The translations under genes were made by a program, and so were the position numbers. Below, one piece after another: positions 1 through 7,260 of a stretch of DNA of 64,000 nt. Within the stretch, counting starts at the first letter, position 1, and each line of letters begins with the position of its first letter. Origin of the DNA: Cribrihabitans_A neustonicus (GTDB lineage: Bacteria > Pseudomonadota > Alphaproteobacteria > Rhodobacterales > Rhodobacteraceae); contig NZ_JBMERQ010000011.1 of assembly GCF_048820895.1 (NCBI RefSeq), positions 1 to 64,000 on the forward strand. The letters run 5' to 3'. Under the pieces are notes generated by a model. That model saw nothing but the letters and a program-made list of their open reading frames with translations. It searched no databases and was not told the DNA's origin.

Positions 1-1
1 C

Positions 2-1213
2 CAGGCCTGGGACGCGCTGCGGGTGGCCGGGTCGTCCGACGGCTACGAGATCTCCAACGTCTGGGTCAGCGACGTGCGCGACGACGCGTTTGAAAACGAC
101 ACCCCCTCCAACGGCAGCATCCGCGACAGCCTGTTTGACGGCGTGTTCTCCGGCATCAGCCTCGGCCACCCGAACATGAGCGACGCCTCCCACAAGGTGC
201 TCGAGCTCGACGGCGTGCTGATGCGGATGGAATCCTACCTGTTCAAGGGCGACATGACCCACCAGTCGCCCTTCAAGATGGAAGGCAAGAGCCCGCAGCT
301 GAGCATCTCCAACAGCGTCTTTGCCATCGACGACGTCGATCACGTCGGCGACTCGCGGCTGCAGACCGCCTGGGACAAGACCATCCATTCCTCCAACAAC
401 GTGTTCCTGAACCTCTCCGACAAGCCGCTGCCCGGCGATTACCCGATGCCGCCGTCCGGCTGGACCGTGCTGCAGGGCGAGGAGGCGCGCGACTACTGGG
501 AGACGGCCCGCGCCGACTGGATCGCCAGCCGCGGCGAAGAGGACCCGCGGGATGCCGGCCCGGCCCCGGAGCCGGTGGAACAGCCCGAAGAGCAGGGGAC
601 GGACCAGCCGAAGGACAGCGGCGGCAGCAAGGACGGCAGCAAGGACGGCAGCGGGGCGCGGCCGCTGAAGGGCACCAAGGGCGACGACGACCTGGCCGGC
701 GGCGCCGGCGGCGAGGTGCTGCGCGGCCGCAAGGGCAGCGACGAGCTGCACGGCCGCGGCGGCGATGACGCGATCTACGGCGGCGCCGGCGGCGACGTGC
801 TGCAGGGCGGCGCAGGCGAGGACGCGCTGCACGGCCGCAAAGGCAGCGACGCGCTGCAGGGCGGGGCCGGCGAGGACGTGCTGACCGGCGGTGCCGGCAG
901 GGACGCCTTCATCTTCGGCACCGCGCCCGATGGCAGCAATGTGGACACCATCACCGACTTCAAGCCGGGCACCGACAAGATCGTGCTCGACACCTCGGTG
1001 TTCACCAGCCTCAGGGGCAGCGGGGACACGCTTGCCGCAGCGTCCTTCGAGACCGGCTCCAGCGCCGAAGCGGGCAACGACCACATCATCTACAAGTGGA
1101 AGACCGGCGAGCTGTTCTACGATGCCGACGGCTCCGGGCGCGGCGCGCAGGTGCAGTTTGCCCAGCTCGACACCCGGCTGGACCTCGGCGCCGACGACTT
1201 CCTGCTGATGTGA
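2..1213 (+). CDS. RTX-type calcium-binding exoprotein, C-terminal part
   Basis: The reading frame is already open at base 2, so the 5' end lies outside the window. The first ~180 residues visible are a low-charge, Asn/Ser/Asp-rich repeat pattern (for example SNVWVSDVRDDAF) that resembles a right-handed parallel beta-helix. A hydrophilic Pro/Glu/Gly/Lys linker follows, and then about eight glycine-aspartate nonapeptide repeats of the GGxGxDxLx type (nt ~660-905), which bind calcium. The end (LDLGADDFLLM) matches the hydrophobic C-terminal tail of type I secretion substrates. It is probably exported by the HlyD/PrtD pair at the other end of the window, which would be nearby if the replicon is circular. 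Enzymatic activity of the helix (lyase or epimerase) cannot be judged without the N-terminus. Confidence 0.85.
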   Translation, partial: QAWDALRVAGSSDGYEISNVWVSDVRDDAFENDTPSNGSIRDSLFDGVFSGISLGHPNMSDASHKVLELDGVLMRMESYLFKGDMTHQSPFKMEGKSPQLSISNSVFAIDDVDHVGDSRLQTAWDKTIHSSNNVFLNLSDKPLPGDYPMPPSGWTVLQGEEARDYWETARADWIASRGEEDPRDAGPAPEPVEQPEEQGTDQPKDSGGSKDGSKDGSGARPLKGTKGDDDLAGGAGGEVLRGRKGSDELHGRGGDDAIYGGAGGDVLQGGAGEDALHGRKGSDALQGGAGEDVLTGGAGRDAFIFGTAPDGSNVDTITDFKPGTDKIVLDTSVFTSLRGSGDTLAAASFETGSSAEAGNDHIIYKWKTGELFYDADGSGRGAQVQFAQLDTRLDLGADDFLLM

Positions 1214-1640
1214 TCGGCGGCTTCCGCCCCCCGCAGGCCCCGCGCCCCCCGCGCCCGGGCCTGCGGGGCACACCGCCCGGACCGCCGCCCCTCCCGGGGC
1301 GGGCAGAGCCCTGGCTTGGGCGCCGGCCTCCGGCGCCCTAATCCGTTTAGGCGTGTTCCCCTCATCCTCCTGGCGCCTGCGGCCGGCCAGCGCCCGCCGC
1401 CGCCTCCGGACGAGCAGGGACCTACGTCAAAAGGATAACTATTCAAAGACCGGACCCGGACCGCAGACTGAATGCACAGGACCACGGACTCCGTGGCCCG
1501 GCATTCGGGTTCTTAAGGAATTGTTCCAAGGGATTTCAGACGGGCGGCACGGCACAGCACCCGCCCCCGGACCTCCAAGAGCCCCGAAACCCGGCCCGCG
1601 CAGCCGCCCGGTCACTGGAGTTCAGCATATGGGGGTATTG
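1214..1640. other. Intergenic region between RTX gene and aminotransferase
   Basis: There is no convincing gene in these 427 bp. Besides the hairpin at 1229-1268, a second perfect hairpin (9-bp stem, 3-nt loop) lies at 1318-1338. Two visibly less GC-rich patches, about 1425-1455 and 1508-1545, are the likeliest promoter zone for the aminotransferase gene. No sigma-70 boxes stand out enough to be called. Confidence 0.5.
1229..1268 (+). terminator. Strong GC hairpin after the RTX gene
   Basis: A perfect 12-bp stem (arms 1229-1240 and 1257-1268, 16-nt loop) begins 16 bp after the RTX stop codon. There is no T-run, so it is a candidate transcript end or 3' protective hairpin rather than a classical intrinsic terminator. 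Confidence 0.5.
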
Positions 1641-3077
1641 ATGGACAACCAGCCGCAGAAAGGCCGCGCCGCCGCAAGCCGGCCGGTGGCAAGTGCCACG
1701 GACGCTGCCCGCGGGGCCGCAGCGCCAGCCGCTGCCCGCGGGGCGGCAGCAGGGGTGGCAGCCCCGCCCGCGGGGGCGGAGATTCCGGCCATTCCGGCCG
1801 CGCCGGCGGTTTCCCCGGTCATTTCCCCGGCCCGCGCCCGGCGCCTCAGCGCCGCCGTGCTGGGCGGCGCGCCCGCCTTCCGCCGCACCCTGCACGTGGG
1901 GCGGCCGAACATGCCCGACCAGCAGGTTTTCCTCGGCCGCATCCAGGAGGTGCTCCGCAGCGGCCAGCTCACCAATGGCGGGCCGATGGTGCAGGAATTC
2001 GAGGCCCGCGTCGCCGAGATCGCCGGCGCCCGCCACTGCATCGCCACCTGCAACGCCACCACCGGGCTCGAGCTGGCAATCGGCGGGCTCGGCATGGCGG
2101 GGGATGTGATCGTGCCCTCCTTCACCTTCATCGCCACCGTGCATGCGCTGTGGCGCCAGGGCGTGCGGCCGGTGTTCTGCGACATCGACCCGGTCACCCA
2201 TTGCCTCGATCCCGACTGCGTCGAGGCCGCGATCACCTCGCGCACCACCGGCATCCTCGGGGTGCATCTGTGGGGCAACTCCTGCGCCAGCGAGCGGCTG
2301 CGGGAGCTGGCGCGCGAGCACGGGCTGAAGCTGATGTTCGACGCGGCGCATGCCTTCGGCTGCCAGCCCGCCCGGCCGCAGGACGGCTATCTGGGCGATG
2401 CCGAGGTCTACAGCTTCCACGCCACCAAATGCATCCACGCCTTCGAGGGCGGCGCCATCGTCACCAATGACGACGAGGTCGCGGCCCGGCTGCGCTACAT
2501 GGTCAATTTCGGCTTTGCCGGCGAGGACCTGGTCGCGCATCTGGGCACCAACGGCAAGATGAACGAGGCCTCCGCCGCGATGGGGCTCACCTCGATCGAC
2601 GCGATGGACCGCTTCTTCGGCCACAACCGGGAGAATTACGCCGCCTTCGCCGAAGGCCTGGCCGGCCTGCCCGGGCTCAGCCTGATGCCGCGGGCGGCGG
2701 CGCGGCGCCACAGCTACCAGTATGTGGTGACCGAGATCGATCCGGAGGCGGCCGGGCTCACCCGCGACGAGCTGGTGGCGGCGCTGCGGCTGGAAAACGT
2801 GGTGGCGCGGCGCTACTTCCATCCCGGCTGCCACCGCATGCAGCCCTATGCCGGGCTGTCGCCGCGGGCAGGCCAGACCCTGCCGGTCACCGAGGCGGTG
2901 TCGGAGCGGGTGATGGTGCTGCCGACCGGCACCCAGATCAGCCGCCAGGACGTGGCCAGGATGTGCGCCCGCATCGCGGCGCTGCTGCGCCAGGCACCGG
3001 CGGTGCGCGCCGCGCTGAAACACTGCGAGGACCCGCGCCTGCCGCATTTTGCCCCGCTGCGGGCGGGGCACCACTGA
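1641..3077 (+). CDS. DegT/DnrJ/EryC1-family PLP-dependent sugar aminotransferase
   Basis: The 478-aa product has an Ala/Pro-rich N-terminal extension of about 75 residues, then a complete fold-type I aminotransferase domain. Visible markers are GGPMVQEFE, the VPSFTFIATVHAL segment, the FDAAHAFG aspartate region, and SFHATKCIHAFEGG, whose lysine would form the Schiff base with PLP. This family transaminates 4-keto (or 3-keto) nucleotide sugars to make amino sugars for O-antigens and exopolysaccharides. The ATG at 1641 is preferred over that at 1629 because GGGGGT sits 5 nt upstream. It lies upstream of a flippase and a glycosyltransferase on the same strand. The exact sugar substrate is unknown; the long N-terminal extension is unusual. 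Confidence 0.88.
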   Translation: MDNQPQKGRAAASRPVASATDAARGAAAPAAARGAAAGVAAPPAGAEIPAIPAAPAVSPVISPARARRLSAAVLGGAPAFRRTLHVGRPNMPDQQVFLGRIQEVLRSGQLTNGGPMVQEFEARVAEIAGARHCIATCNATTGLELAIGGLGMAGDVIVPSFTFIATVHALWRQGVRPVFCDIDPVTHCLDPDCVEAAITSRTTGILGVHLWGNSCASERLRELAREHGLKLMFDAAHAFGCQPARPQDGYLGDAEVYSFHATKCIHAFEGGAIVTNDDEVAARLRYMVNFGFAGEDLVAHLGTNGKMNEASAAMGLTSIDAMDRFFGHNRENYAAFAEGLAGLPGLSLMPRAAARRHSYQYVVTEIDPEAAGLTRDELVAALRLENVVARRYFHPGCHRMQPYAGLSPRAGQTLPVTEAVSERVMVLPTGTQISRQDVARMCARIAALLRQAPAVRAALKHCEDPRLPHFAPLRAGHH

Positions 3078-3147
3078 ACCGCCGCTGCCCCCCTGCGGCG
3101 GCGTCCGCGCGGCCTGGCCCGCGCGGCGGAACCAGTCCGGCCGGGCC

Positions 3148-3190
3148 TGCGTGAACGGGCAGGTGCGGCCGGGGCATGCGTGAACGGGCA
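3148..3190 (+). repeat. 14-bp direct repeat upstream of the small Cys-rich ORF
   Basis: TGCGTGAACGGGCA occurs at 3148-3161 and 3177-3190, a 29-bp period (just under three helical turns), just ahead of the ribosome-binding site at ~3203. It may be a regulator-binding pair, but this is inference. Confidence 0.5.
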
Positions 3191-3218
3191 TGCGCGGAAC
3201 ATGGGGAGGGAACGAAGG

Positions 3219-3425
3219 ATGACTGCACCGGATCACACCGAACCGGAGGGCGCCCAGGGCTCCAGGGCCGCCGGCGCCTCCGCTGACCGGCCCGGGGACG
3301 GGCCCGCCGGCCGGCTGGCGCATGCGCCGGGCCTGCCCGGCGCGGACGGGGCGGCGCGCTGCGGCGCCTGCCGCAACTGCGGCGGCTGCGGCGCCGCGGC
3401 CGGGCAGCGGCCGGAGACCGCATGA
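3219..3425 (+). CDS. Small Cys-rich hypothetical protein, coupled to flippase
   Basis: This is a 68-aa reading frame starting at the ATG at 3219, with a good GGGAGGG Shine-Dalgarno sequence about 8 nt upstream. Its stop overlaps the flippase start in an ATGA arrangement, suggesting translational coupling. The protein is mostly Gly/Ala/Pro-rich and disordered, but near the C-terminus has CGACRNCGGCG, a cluster of four cysteines in CxxCxxCxxC spacing. Both it and the flippase begin MTAP. No family is recognised. It could be a metal-binding peptide, a modified peptide precursor, or only a leader ORF in GC-rich DNA; the RBS and coupling favour real translation. Confidence 0.4.
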   Translation: MTAPDHTEPEGAQGSRAAGASADRPGDGPAGRLAHAPGLPGADGAARCGACRNCGGCGAAAGQRPETA

Positions 3426-4738
3426 CGGCCCCGGCCTCTCCCGGCGCCGGGCCAATGGCCGCGGCGGAGGCGCGGCGCCTCGGGCTGCGCAACTTCCGCG
3501 CGGTGTTTGCCGGGCGGCTGGTCTCGGCGCTGTCGGTCTGGATGGCGCTGGCGGTGCTGGCCAAACTGTCGGATCCGGCCACCGTCGGCCTTTACGCGCT
3601 GGCCCAGGCGCTCTGCATCCCGATCGCCGAAACCGCCAAGATGAGCCTGCGCGAGGTGCGCTCCAGCGACACCGCCCAGGAGTTCGGCTTCGGCGACTAC
3701 CTCGGCCTGCGGCTGCTCGCCGCTGCCGCGGCGCTGCTTCTGATGCTGGCGGCGGGGCTGGTGCAGACCGGCGGGACCGCGGTGATGCTGCTGATCCTGC
3801 TCTATGCGCTGGCGCGCTGCGCCGAGCTGGTCTCGGACATGATCTACGGGCTGTTCCAGGCGCATGAGCGGATGGAGTACATCGGCCGCTCGCTGTGCCT
3901 CCTGGGGCCGCTGTCGCTGCTGATGCTGGCGGGCGGCTACTGGCTCACCGGCTCGCTGACGGTTGCGGTGCTGGGGCAGCTGGCGGCGCATCTGGCGGTG
4001 CTGGGCTTCTACGACCTGCCGCGGGGGCGGCAGCGGGCGCGGATCCGGGGCGACGATTTCCGGCCGCGCTGGCAGCCCGCCCAGCTGGCGCGGCTGGCCC
4101 GGCTGGCGCTGCCGCTGACCTTTGCCACCCTGCTGATCATCGTTGCGCTTTACTTCCCGCGGCTCGTGGTCGAGCGGGCGCTGGGGCTGGCCGAGCTCGG
4201 GCTGTTTGCGGCGATCCTGGCGCTGGCGATGGCGCCCGACCGGCTGATCAACGCCATGGGCATTGCCGCCAGCGTGCGGCTGGCCCGCCATTTCGCCGCC
4301 GGGCGGCGCCCCGAGTTCCTGCGCCTGCTCGCCACGCTCACCCTGGGGGTGACCGCCGGCGGGCTCGCCGGGGTGCTGCTCTGCGCCCTGTTCGGCGCCG
4401 AGATCCTGCGCTTTGTCTATACCGAGGCCTATGCCGGGCAGCACGCGCTGCTGGTCTGGCTGATGGTGGCGGCCACCCTGCGCGGCGCCGCCAACATCCT
4501 GCGCTACGGGGTGGTGGCCGCGCGCCGCTTCTGGTGGCTGGGCGCCCAGAACGGCGCCGCGGCGCTGGTGGCGGTGGCGGCCTGCCTGATCCTGATCCCG
4601 CGCTACGGCCTGCCCGGGGCCGGCGCCGCCATGGTGCTGGTCTTTGCGGTGCAGCTCGCCATCGTCCTTGCCGCCCTGGCCCAGGCCCTGAAACCGCAGG
4701 CCCGGAAGCCTGCCCCGCACACGGAGTCCCAGCCATGA
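3422..4738 (+). CDS. Wzx-like oligosaccharide flippase (MOP superfamily)
   Basis: The 438-aa inner-membrane protein has about 12 predicted hydrophobic segments spread across its length, beginning near residue 25 (FRAVFAGRLVSALSVW), with short basic loops. This is the pattern of polysaccharide flippases that move undecaprenyl-linked repeat units to the periplasm. It lies in an operon: the start overlaps the small ORF upstream and its stop overlaps the next glycosyltransferase start (ATGA). GGAG lies 6 nt before the ATG. Presence of both a flippase and an ABC exporter (kpsMTE) in one window suggests two glycans or a mixed locus. No Wzy polymerase was seen nearby. Assignment to MOP is from topology, not a single diagnostic motif. 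Confidence 0.8.
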   Translation: MTAPASPGAGPMAAAEARRLGLRNFRAVFAGRLVSALSVWMALAVLAKLSDPATVGLYALAQALCIPIAETAKMSLREVRSSDTAQEFGFGDYLGLRLLAAAAALLLMLAAGLVQTGGTAVMLLILLYALARCAELVSDMIYGLFQAHERMEYIGRSLCLLGPLSLLMLAGGYWLTGSLTVAVLGQLAAHLAVLGFYDLPRGRQRARIRGDDFRPRWQPAQLARLARLALPLTFATLLIIVALYFPRLVVERALGLAELGLFAAILALAMAPDRLINAMGIAASVRLARHFAAGRRPEFLRLLATLTLGVTAGGLAGVLLCALFGAEILRFVYTEAYAGQHALLVWLMVAATLRGAANILRYGVVAARRFWWLGAQNGAAALVAVAACLILIPRYGLPGAGAAMVLVFAVQLAIVLAALAQALKPQARKPAPHTESQP

Positions 4739-5586
4739 AAGTCTCAGTCTCGGTTGTCACCTATCAGCATGCCAAGACCGCGCGGCAGGCGGTCGACAGC
4801 GTGCTGCTGCAGGAAACGGATTTCGATTTCGAGGTGGTGATCGGCGACGATGCCTCCACCGACGGCACAAGGGAGATCCTGGAGAGCTACCACCGCTTTG
4901 CCCCCGCCTCGGTGAAGACGCTGCTGCGGCGCGGGAATGCCGGCGATGCCGGGCTGACCAATGTGCTGGCGACGATCGACGCCGCGGAAGGCGAATATAT
5001 CGCCTTCCTGGACGGCGACGACTACTGGACCGATACCGCCAAGCTGCAGAAGCAGGTGGACTTCCTCGATGCCCATCCCAACTGCGCCGTCTGCGCCCAC
5101 CGGGTCGAGCATCTGCACGACAACGGCCGCAGCGCCCTGTCGCCCAACGCGCCCCGGGGCACCGGCAGCTATGATGTCGGCGCCCTGATCCTGCGCAATT
5201 TCGCCCCGAAGATCTCCACCATGGTGCGCCGCAGCGCGCTCGCCGACCTGCCCGGCTGGTACCGCAGCACCAGGGTCGCCTCGGCGGACTGGCTGCTGAA
5301 CGTGCTGGCCGGCCGCCACGGGCAGATCGGCTTTCTCGATCAGGTGATGGCGGTGCACCGCATGCACGGCGCCAGCGTGATGGCAAACCACGGCGCCGTG
5401 CGGATGCTCTCGGACAAGCTGAGGGCAATCGCCGTACTGCAGCCCTGCCTGCCGCAGAAGCGCCGCGAACTGCAGCAGCTGCGCCGCCAGCTTTTGTGGA
5501 AGCGGCGCGCCGCGCATTGGACCCCGGGCGCCTTCCAGGTGCTGAAGCGGCTGAACGAGCTCGCCCGGCCGCAGCCGCGCGTCTGA
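4735..5586 (+). CDS. Family 2 glycosyltransferase
   Basis: The 283-aa GT-A-fold protein begins with VSVVTYQHAKTARQAVDS (nucleotide-binding beta strand) and continues with VVIGDDASTDGT and FLDGDDYW, the DxD-type metal and nucleotide-sugar motif. It is a cytoplasmic or peripheral inner-membrane enzyme transferring a sugar to a lipid-linked glycan. The start codon overlaps the flippase stop and is preceded by GGAG at a normal distance, so it is the last gene of the aminotransferase-flippase run. Donor and acceptor sugars cannot be told from sequence. Confidence 0.88.
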   Translation: MKVSVSVVTYQHAKTARQAVDSVLLQETDFDFEVVIGDDASTDGTREILESYHRFAPASVKTLLRRGNAGDAGLTNVLATIDAAEGEYIAFLDGDDYWTDTAKLQKQVDFLDAHPNCAVCAHRVEHLHDNGRSALSPNAPRGTGSYDVGALILRNFAPKISTMVRRSALADLPGWYRSTRVASADWLLNVLAGRHGQIGFLDQVMAVHRMHGASVMANHGAVRMLSDKLRAIAVLQPCLPQKRRELQQLRRQLLWKRRAAHWTPGAFQVLKRLNELARPQPRV

Positions 5587-5646
5587 GGCCACCCGCCGCC
5601 CGCGCCTTCCCGCTCCGCAAGCCGGGCAGGGAGGCACGGGCAGGGG

Positions 5647-5684
5647 CGCGCGCGTTCAGCCCCCAAAGACCCCTGACGCGCGCG
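5647..5684 (+). terminator. Hairpin downstream of the GT2 gene
   Basis: Arms CGCGCGCGTTCAG (5647-5659) and its complement (5673-5684) form a 12-bp stem with one bulged T, 61 bp after the glycosyltransferase stop. No T-tract follows, so it may be a factor-dependent terminator for the + strand and perhaps for the convergent regulator gene. Confidence 0.4.
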
Positions 5685-5717
5685 TCCCGCATCCGGGATC
5701 CGGGTGATGCCGTATCT

Positions 5718-5767
5718 GCAGGAGGGGCAGGGGGTGGCAGGAGGGGCAAGGGGGTGTCAGGGGGTGT
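5718..5767 (+). repeat. G-rich tandem repeat (possible G-quadruplex)
   Basis: The 19/20-bp unit GCAGGAGGGGCAGGGGGTG is present twice (5718-5736 and 5737-5756, the second with one extra A), followed by a third GGGGGTGTC. At least six runs of four or five guanines occur in 50 bp on the + strand, which is enough for an intramolecular G-quadruplex. It lies between convergent genes. Confidence 0.65.
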
Positions 5768-5853
5768 CTGCGCGCGGCGCGGCCGCCCGGGGCCCCTGCG
5801 GACGGGGCCCGGCGCAGGAACCGCACAGGAATCGGCACAGGGGCCAGGCCCCT

Positions 5854-5971
5854 GTCACCAGCCTCTGTCACCGGCACCTGTCACGGGAGCGCGCGCCCCA
5901 GGGGATCCTCCCCGGGGGCGTCACAGGGGCCCGTCACAGGGGCCCGTCACAGAGACCCGGCACAGAAGCCC
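5854..5971 (+). repeat. 13-bp period minisatellite (GTCACnGGnnCC)
   Basis: Units starting GTCAC or GGCAC recur every 13 bp: 5854, 5867 and 5880, then after a gap of 27 bp at 5920, 5933, 5946 and 5959. The 5920 and 5933 units are identical (GTCACAGGGGCCC). Related GCACAGG units extend upstream to about 5811. The array ends 8 bp from the regulator's stop codon, so it sits at the 3' end of that gene's transcript. It is not CRISPR: there are no spacers and the units are contiguous. Confidence 0.75.
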
Positions 5972-5979
5972 GGCGGCGG

Positions 5980-6753
5980 CTAATGCCGGGTATGCAGCTG
6001 GTTCAGCTTGAACGCCGCTTCGGTCCGGTTCACCACATTCAGCTTCTTGAGGATGTTGCGCACATGCACCTTCACGGTGTTCTCGCACATGCCCAGTTCG
6101 AAGGCGATGGTCTTGTTCGGCTTGCCCTGGCGCAGCGCCTCGGCCACCGCGGACTGGCGCGAGGTCAGCCGGTCGGTGCAGGGCGGCGGCGCCGCCGGTT
6201 TCTCCTTCAGGATCGCCTGGCGCAGATCCTCCAGCGCGGGCCCGGTCAGCAGGAAGCCGCCCGAGGCGGCGGTGCGGATCGCATCCACCACGCCCTTCAG
6301 CCCGATGCTGGCCGGAATGTAGCCGTTCACGCCGCATTCCAGCACCGCCGCCATCCGGCCGATCTCCTCGCAGTCCGACAGCACCACCACCGGAACCGGC
6401 GCCGCAGCCTTCACCAGCCGCCGGGCGGCGGCCAGGCTATCGCCCTCGCGCATCTCGGCCTGGGTGAGGCAGAGGATGACCGCATCCGGCGTGCGGCCGG
6501 GCGGGCTCGCCGCAAGGTAGCCGTCAATGGAATCGCAGCAGGCCAGGCTCACGCCCGGATGCAGCAGCCCGATACTGTGCGACAGGCATTCCTGCCAGAG
6601 CCGCTGCTTCTCGACGATGACGAAATGCGCGCGCCGCGGCCCCTTCCCGGGCACCGCTGTCTTTGGAACACTATCCCCATCGTTCAGAACCTTCCGCGCA
6701 GCGGACGCCAAAACAGGCTCCCCACTGCGGGAGTCAATAACCTTCCCCCTCAA
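5980..6753 (-). CDS. LuxR/CsgD-type response regulator with degenerate receiver
   Basis: The product is 257 aa at most. Residues ~44-160 resemble a receiver domain, but the usual acidic pair is replaced (FVIVEKQRL instead of a VDDH-like motif) and the phosphoacceptor aspartate position reads VILCLTQAE, so classical phosphorylation is unlikely. The C-terminal ~65 residues are a clear NarL/LuxR helix-turn-helix (LTSRQSAVAEALRQGKPNKT, then ENTVKVHVRNILKKL). This architecture is like CsgD and VpsT, regulators of biofilm matrix genes that do not depend on phosphorylation; VpsT instead binds c-di-GMP. The given start is TTG with a poorly spaced GGAAAG; a GTG about 37 codons downstream is an alternative. 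It is the only transcription regulator in the window and so a likely controller of the surrounding matrix genes. Confidence 0.85.
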   Translation of the reverse strand: MRGKVIDSRSGEPVLASAARKVLNDGDSVPKTAVPGKGPRRAHFVIVEKQRLWQECLSHSIGLLHPGVSLACCDSIDGYLAASPPGRTPDAVILCLTQAEMREGDSLAAARRLVKAAAPVPVVVLSDCEEIGRMAAVLECGVNGYIPASIGLKGVVDAIRTAASGGFLLTGPALEDLRQAILKEKPAAPPPCTDRLTSRQSAVAEALRQGKPNKTIAFELGMCENTVKVHVRNILKKLNVVNRTEAAFKLNQLHTRH

Positions 6754-7012
6754 CTTTCCGCCCCCACACTATTTACACAAACACTTCGGCTCTGCTGGCC
6801 GCCGTGGAACCCTCACCGGTGAATTCCGGTACAGACAATTTTACATGATAACCCGAAATGGCCGTAAAACAAACCCGGCGCCATCCCGGGCGCCGGGCGC
6901 TCCCGGTGCCGGACGGGCGCTTTATCAACATAACGCGGATTACAGGGCGCCAATCCGCTCCCGGGCGCAGGGCCCGAAGCGGCCCGCGGCATTTCCCCTA
7001 TCCTGCCGGAAG
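6754..7012. other. AT-richer promoter-like region upstream of the regulator
   Basis: No gene is supported here. The segment 6760-6870 is less GC-rich than its surroundings and holds the inverted repeat ACCGG-TGAATT-CCGGT (6815-6830), a possible operator for the divergently reading regulator gene. Promoter boxes cannot be assigned with confidence. Confidence 0.4.
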
Positions 7013-7053
7013 AAAAGAAAAAGGGATGCGGCCTCTCAAAACGGCCGCACCCC
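7013..7053 (-). terminator. Intrinsic terminator (minus strand)
   Basis: The arms 7023-7033 and 7043-7053 pair over 11 bp with one G-T wobble, with a 9-nt loop. On the minus strand the stem is followed directly by TTTTTCTTTTC, a textbook intrinsic terminator. It lies ~30 bp downstream of the stop codon in the truncated RTX 3' end at 7083-7121, suggesting it originally ended transcription of the RTX gene now at 10316-12598. Confidence 0.85.
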
Positions 7054-7062
7054 ATCCTCCGG

Positions 7063-7121
7063 CGCCGCGCAGGCGCGCCGGGTCAGAACAGAAAATCATC
7101 CGCATCGAGCCGGCCGGGGCG
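7063..7121. repeat. 59-bp direct repeat, left copy (mob cassette boundary)
   Basis: These 59 bp are identical to 10296-10354 (offset 3233 bp); the match breaks at both ends. The right copy is the last 39 bp of the RTX gene plus 20 bp beyond its stop. The two copies enclose the relaxase gene, its AT-rich leader and one unknown gene, so the enclosed DNA looks like an inserted unit. Confidence 0.9.
7083..7121 (-). pseudogene. RTX gene 3'-end remnant
   Basis: The minus strand of this stretch encodes the same last 12 residues and stop (RPGRLDADDFLF) as the intact RTX gene at 10316-12598. No reading frame or start upstream belongs to it; the sequence diverges at 7122. It is a 13-codon remnant left, or regenerated, when the mob cassette arrived, and its native terminator follows at 7013-7053. 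Confidence 0.8.
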
Positions 7122-7260
7122 ATCCGGAAAAAGGCGATACGGAAGTCCCCGGGCGCCCCTGCAGGCAATAGGATCAACGGTTCAGATGCCCGTCACAGGC
7201 GGACATTGCAAAGAAAGGCCTGCCGGGCGGTTCCCGCGGCGGTCAGCTGGAAACGCCTTC

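Noticed and set aside
1536..3455. Long minus-strand frame of 639 codons opposite the aminotransferase gene
   Set aside because: It is low-complexity His/Arg/Gly/Ala-rich, mirrors the real gene on the other strand, and crosses intergenic DNA; typical of GC-rich shadows.
3895..5586. 563-codon plus-strand frame covering the flippase
   Set aside because: Its first half is an alternative frame of the flippase (Ala/Gly/Arg-rich); only its end, from 4735, is the true GT2 gene.
5854..5971. CRISPR-like array
   Set aside because: The units are 13 bp and contiguous, with no unique spacers, and no cas genes are present.
5704..6822. 372-codon plus-strand frame across the regulator
   Set aside because: It is antisense to a well-supported LuxR gene and starts inside the G-rich repeat.
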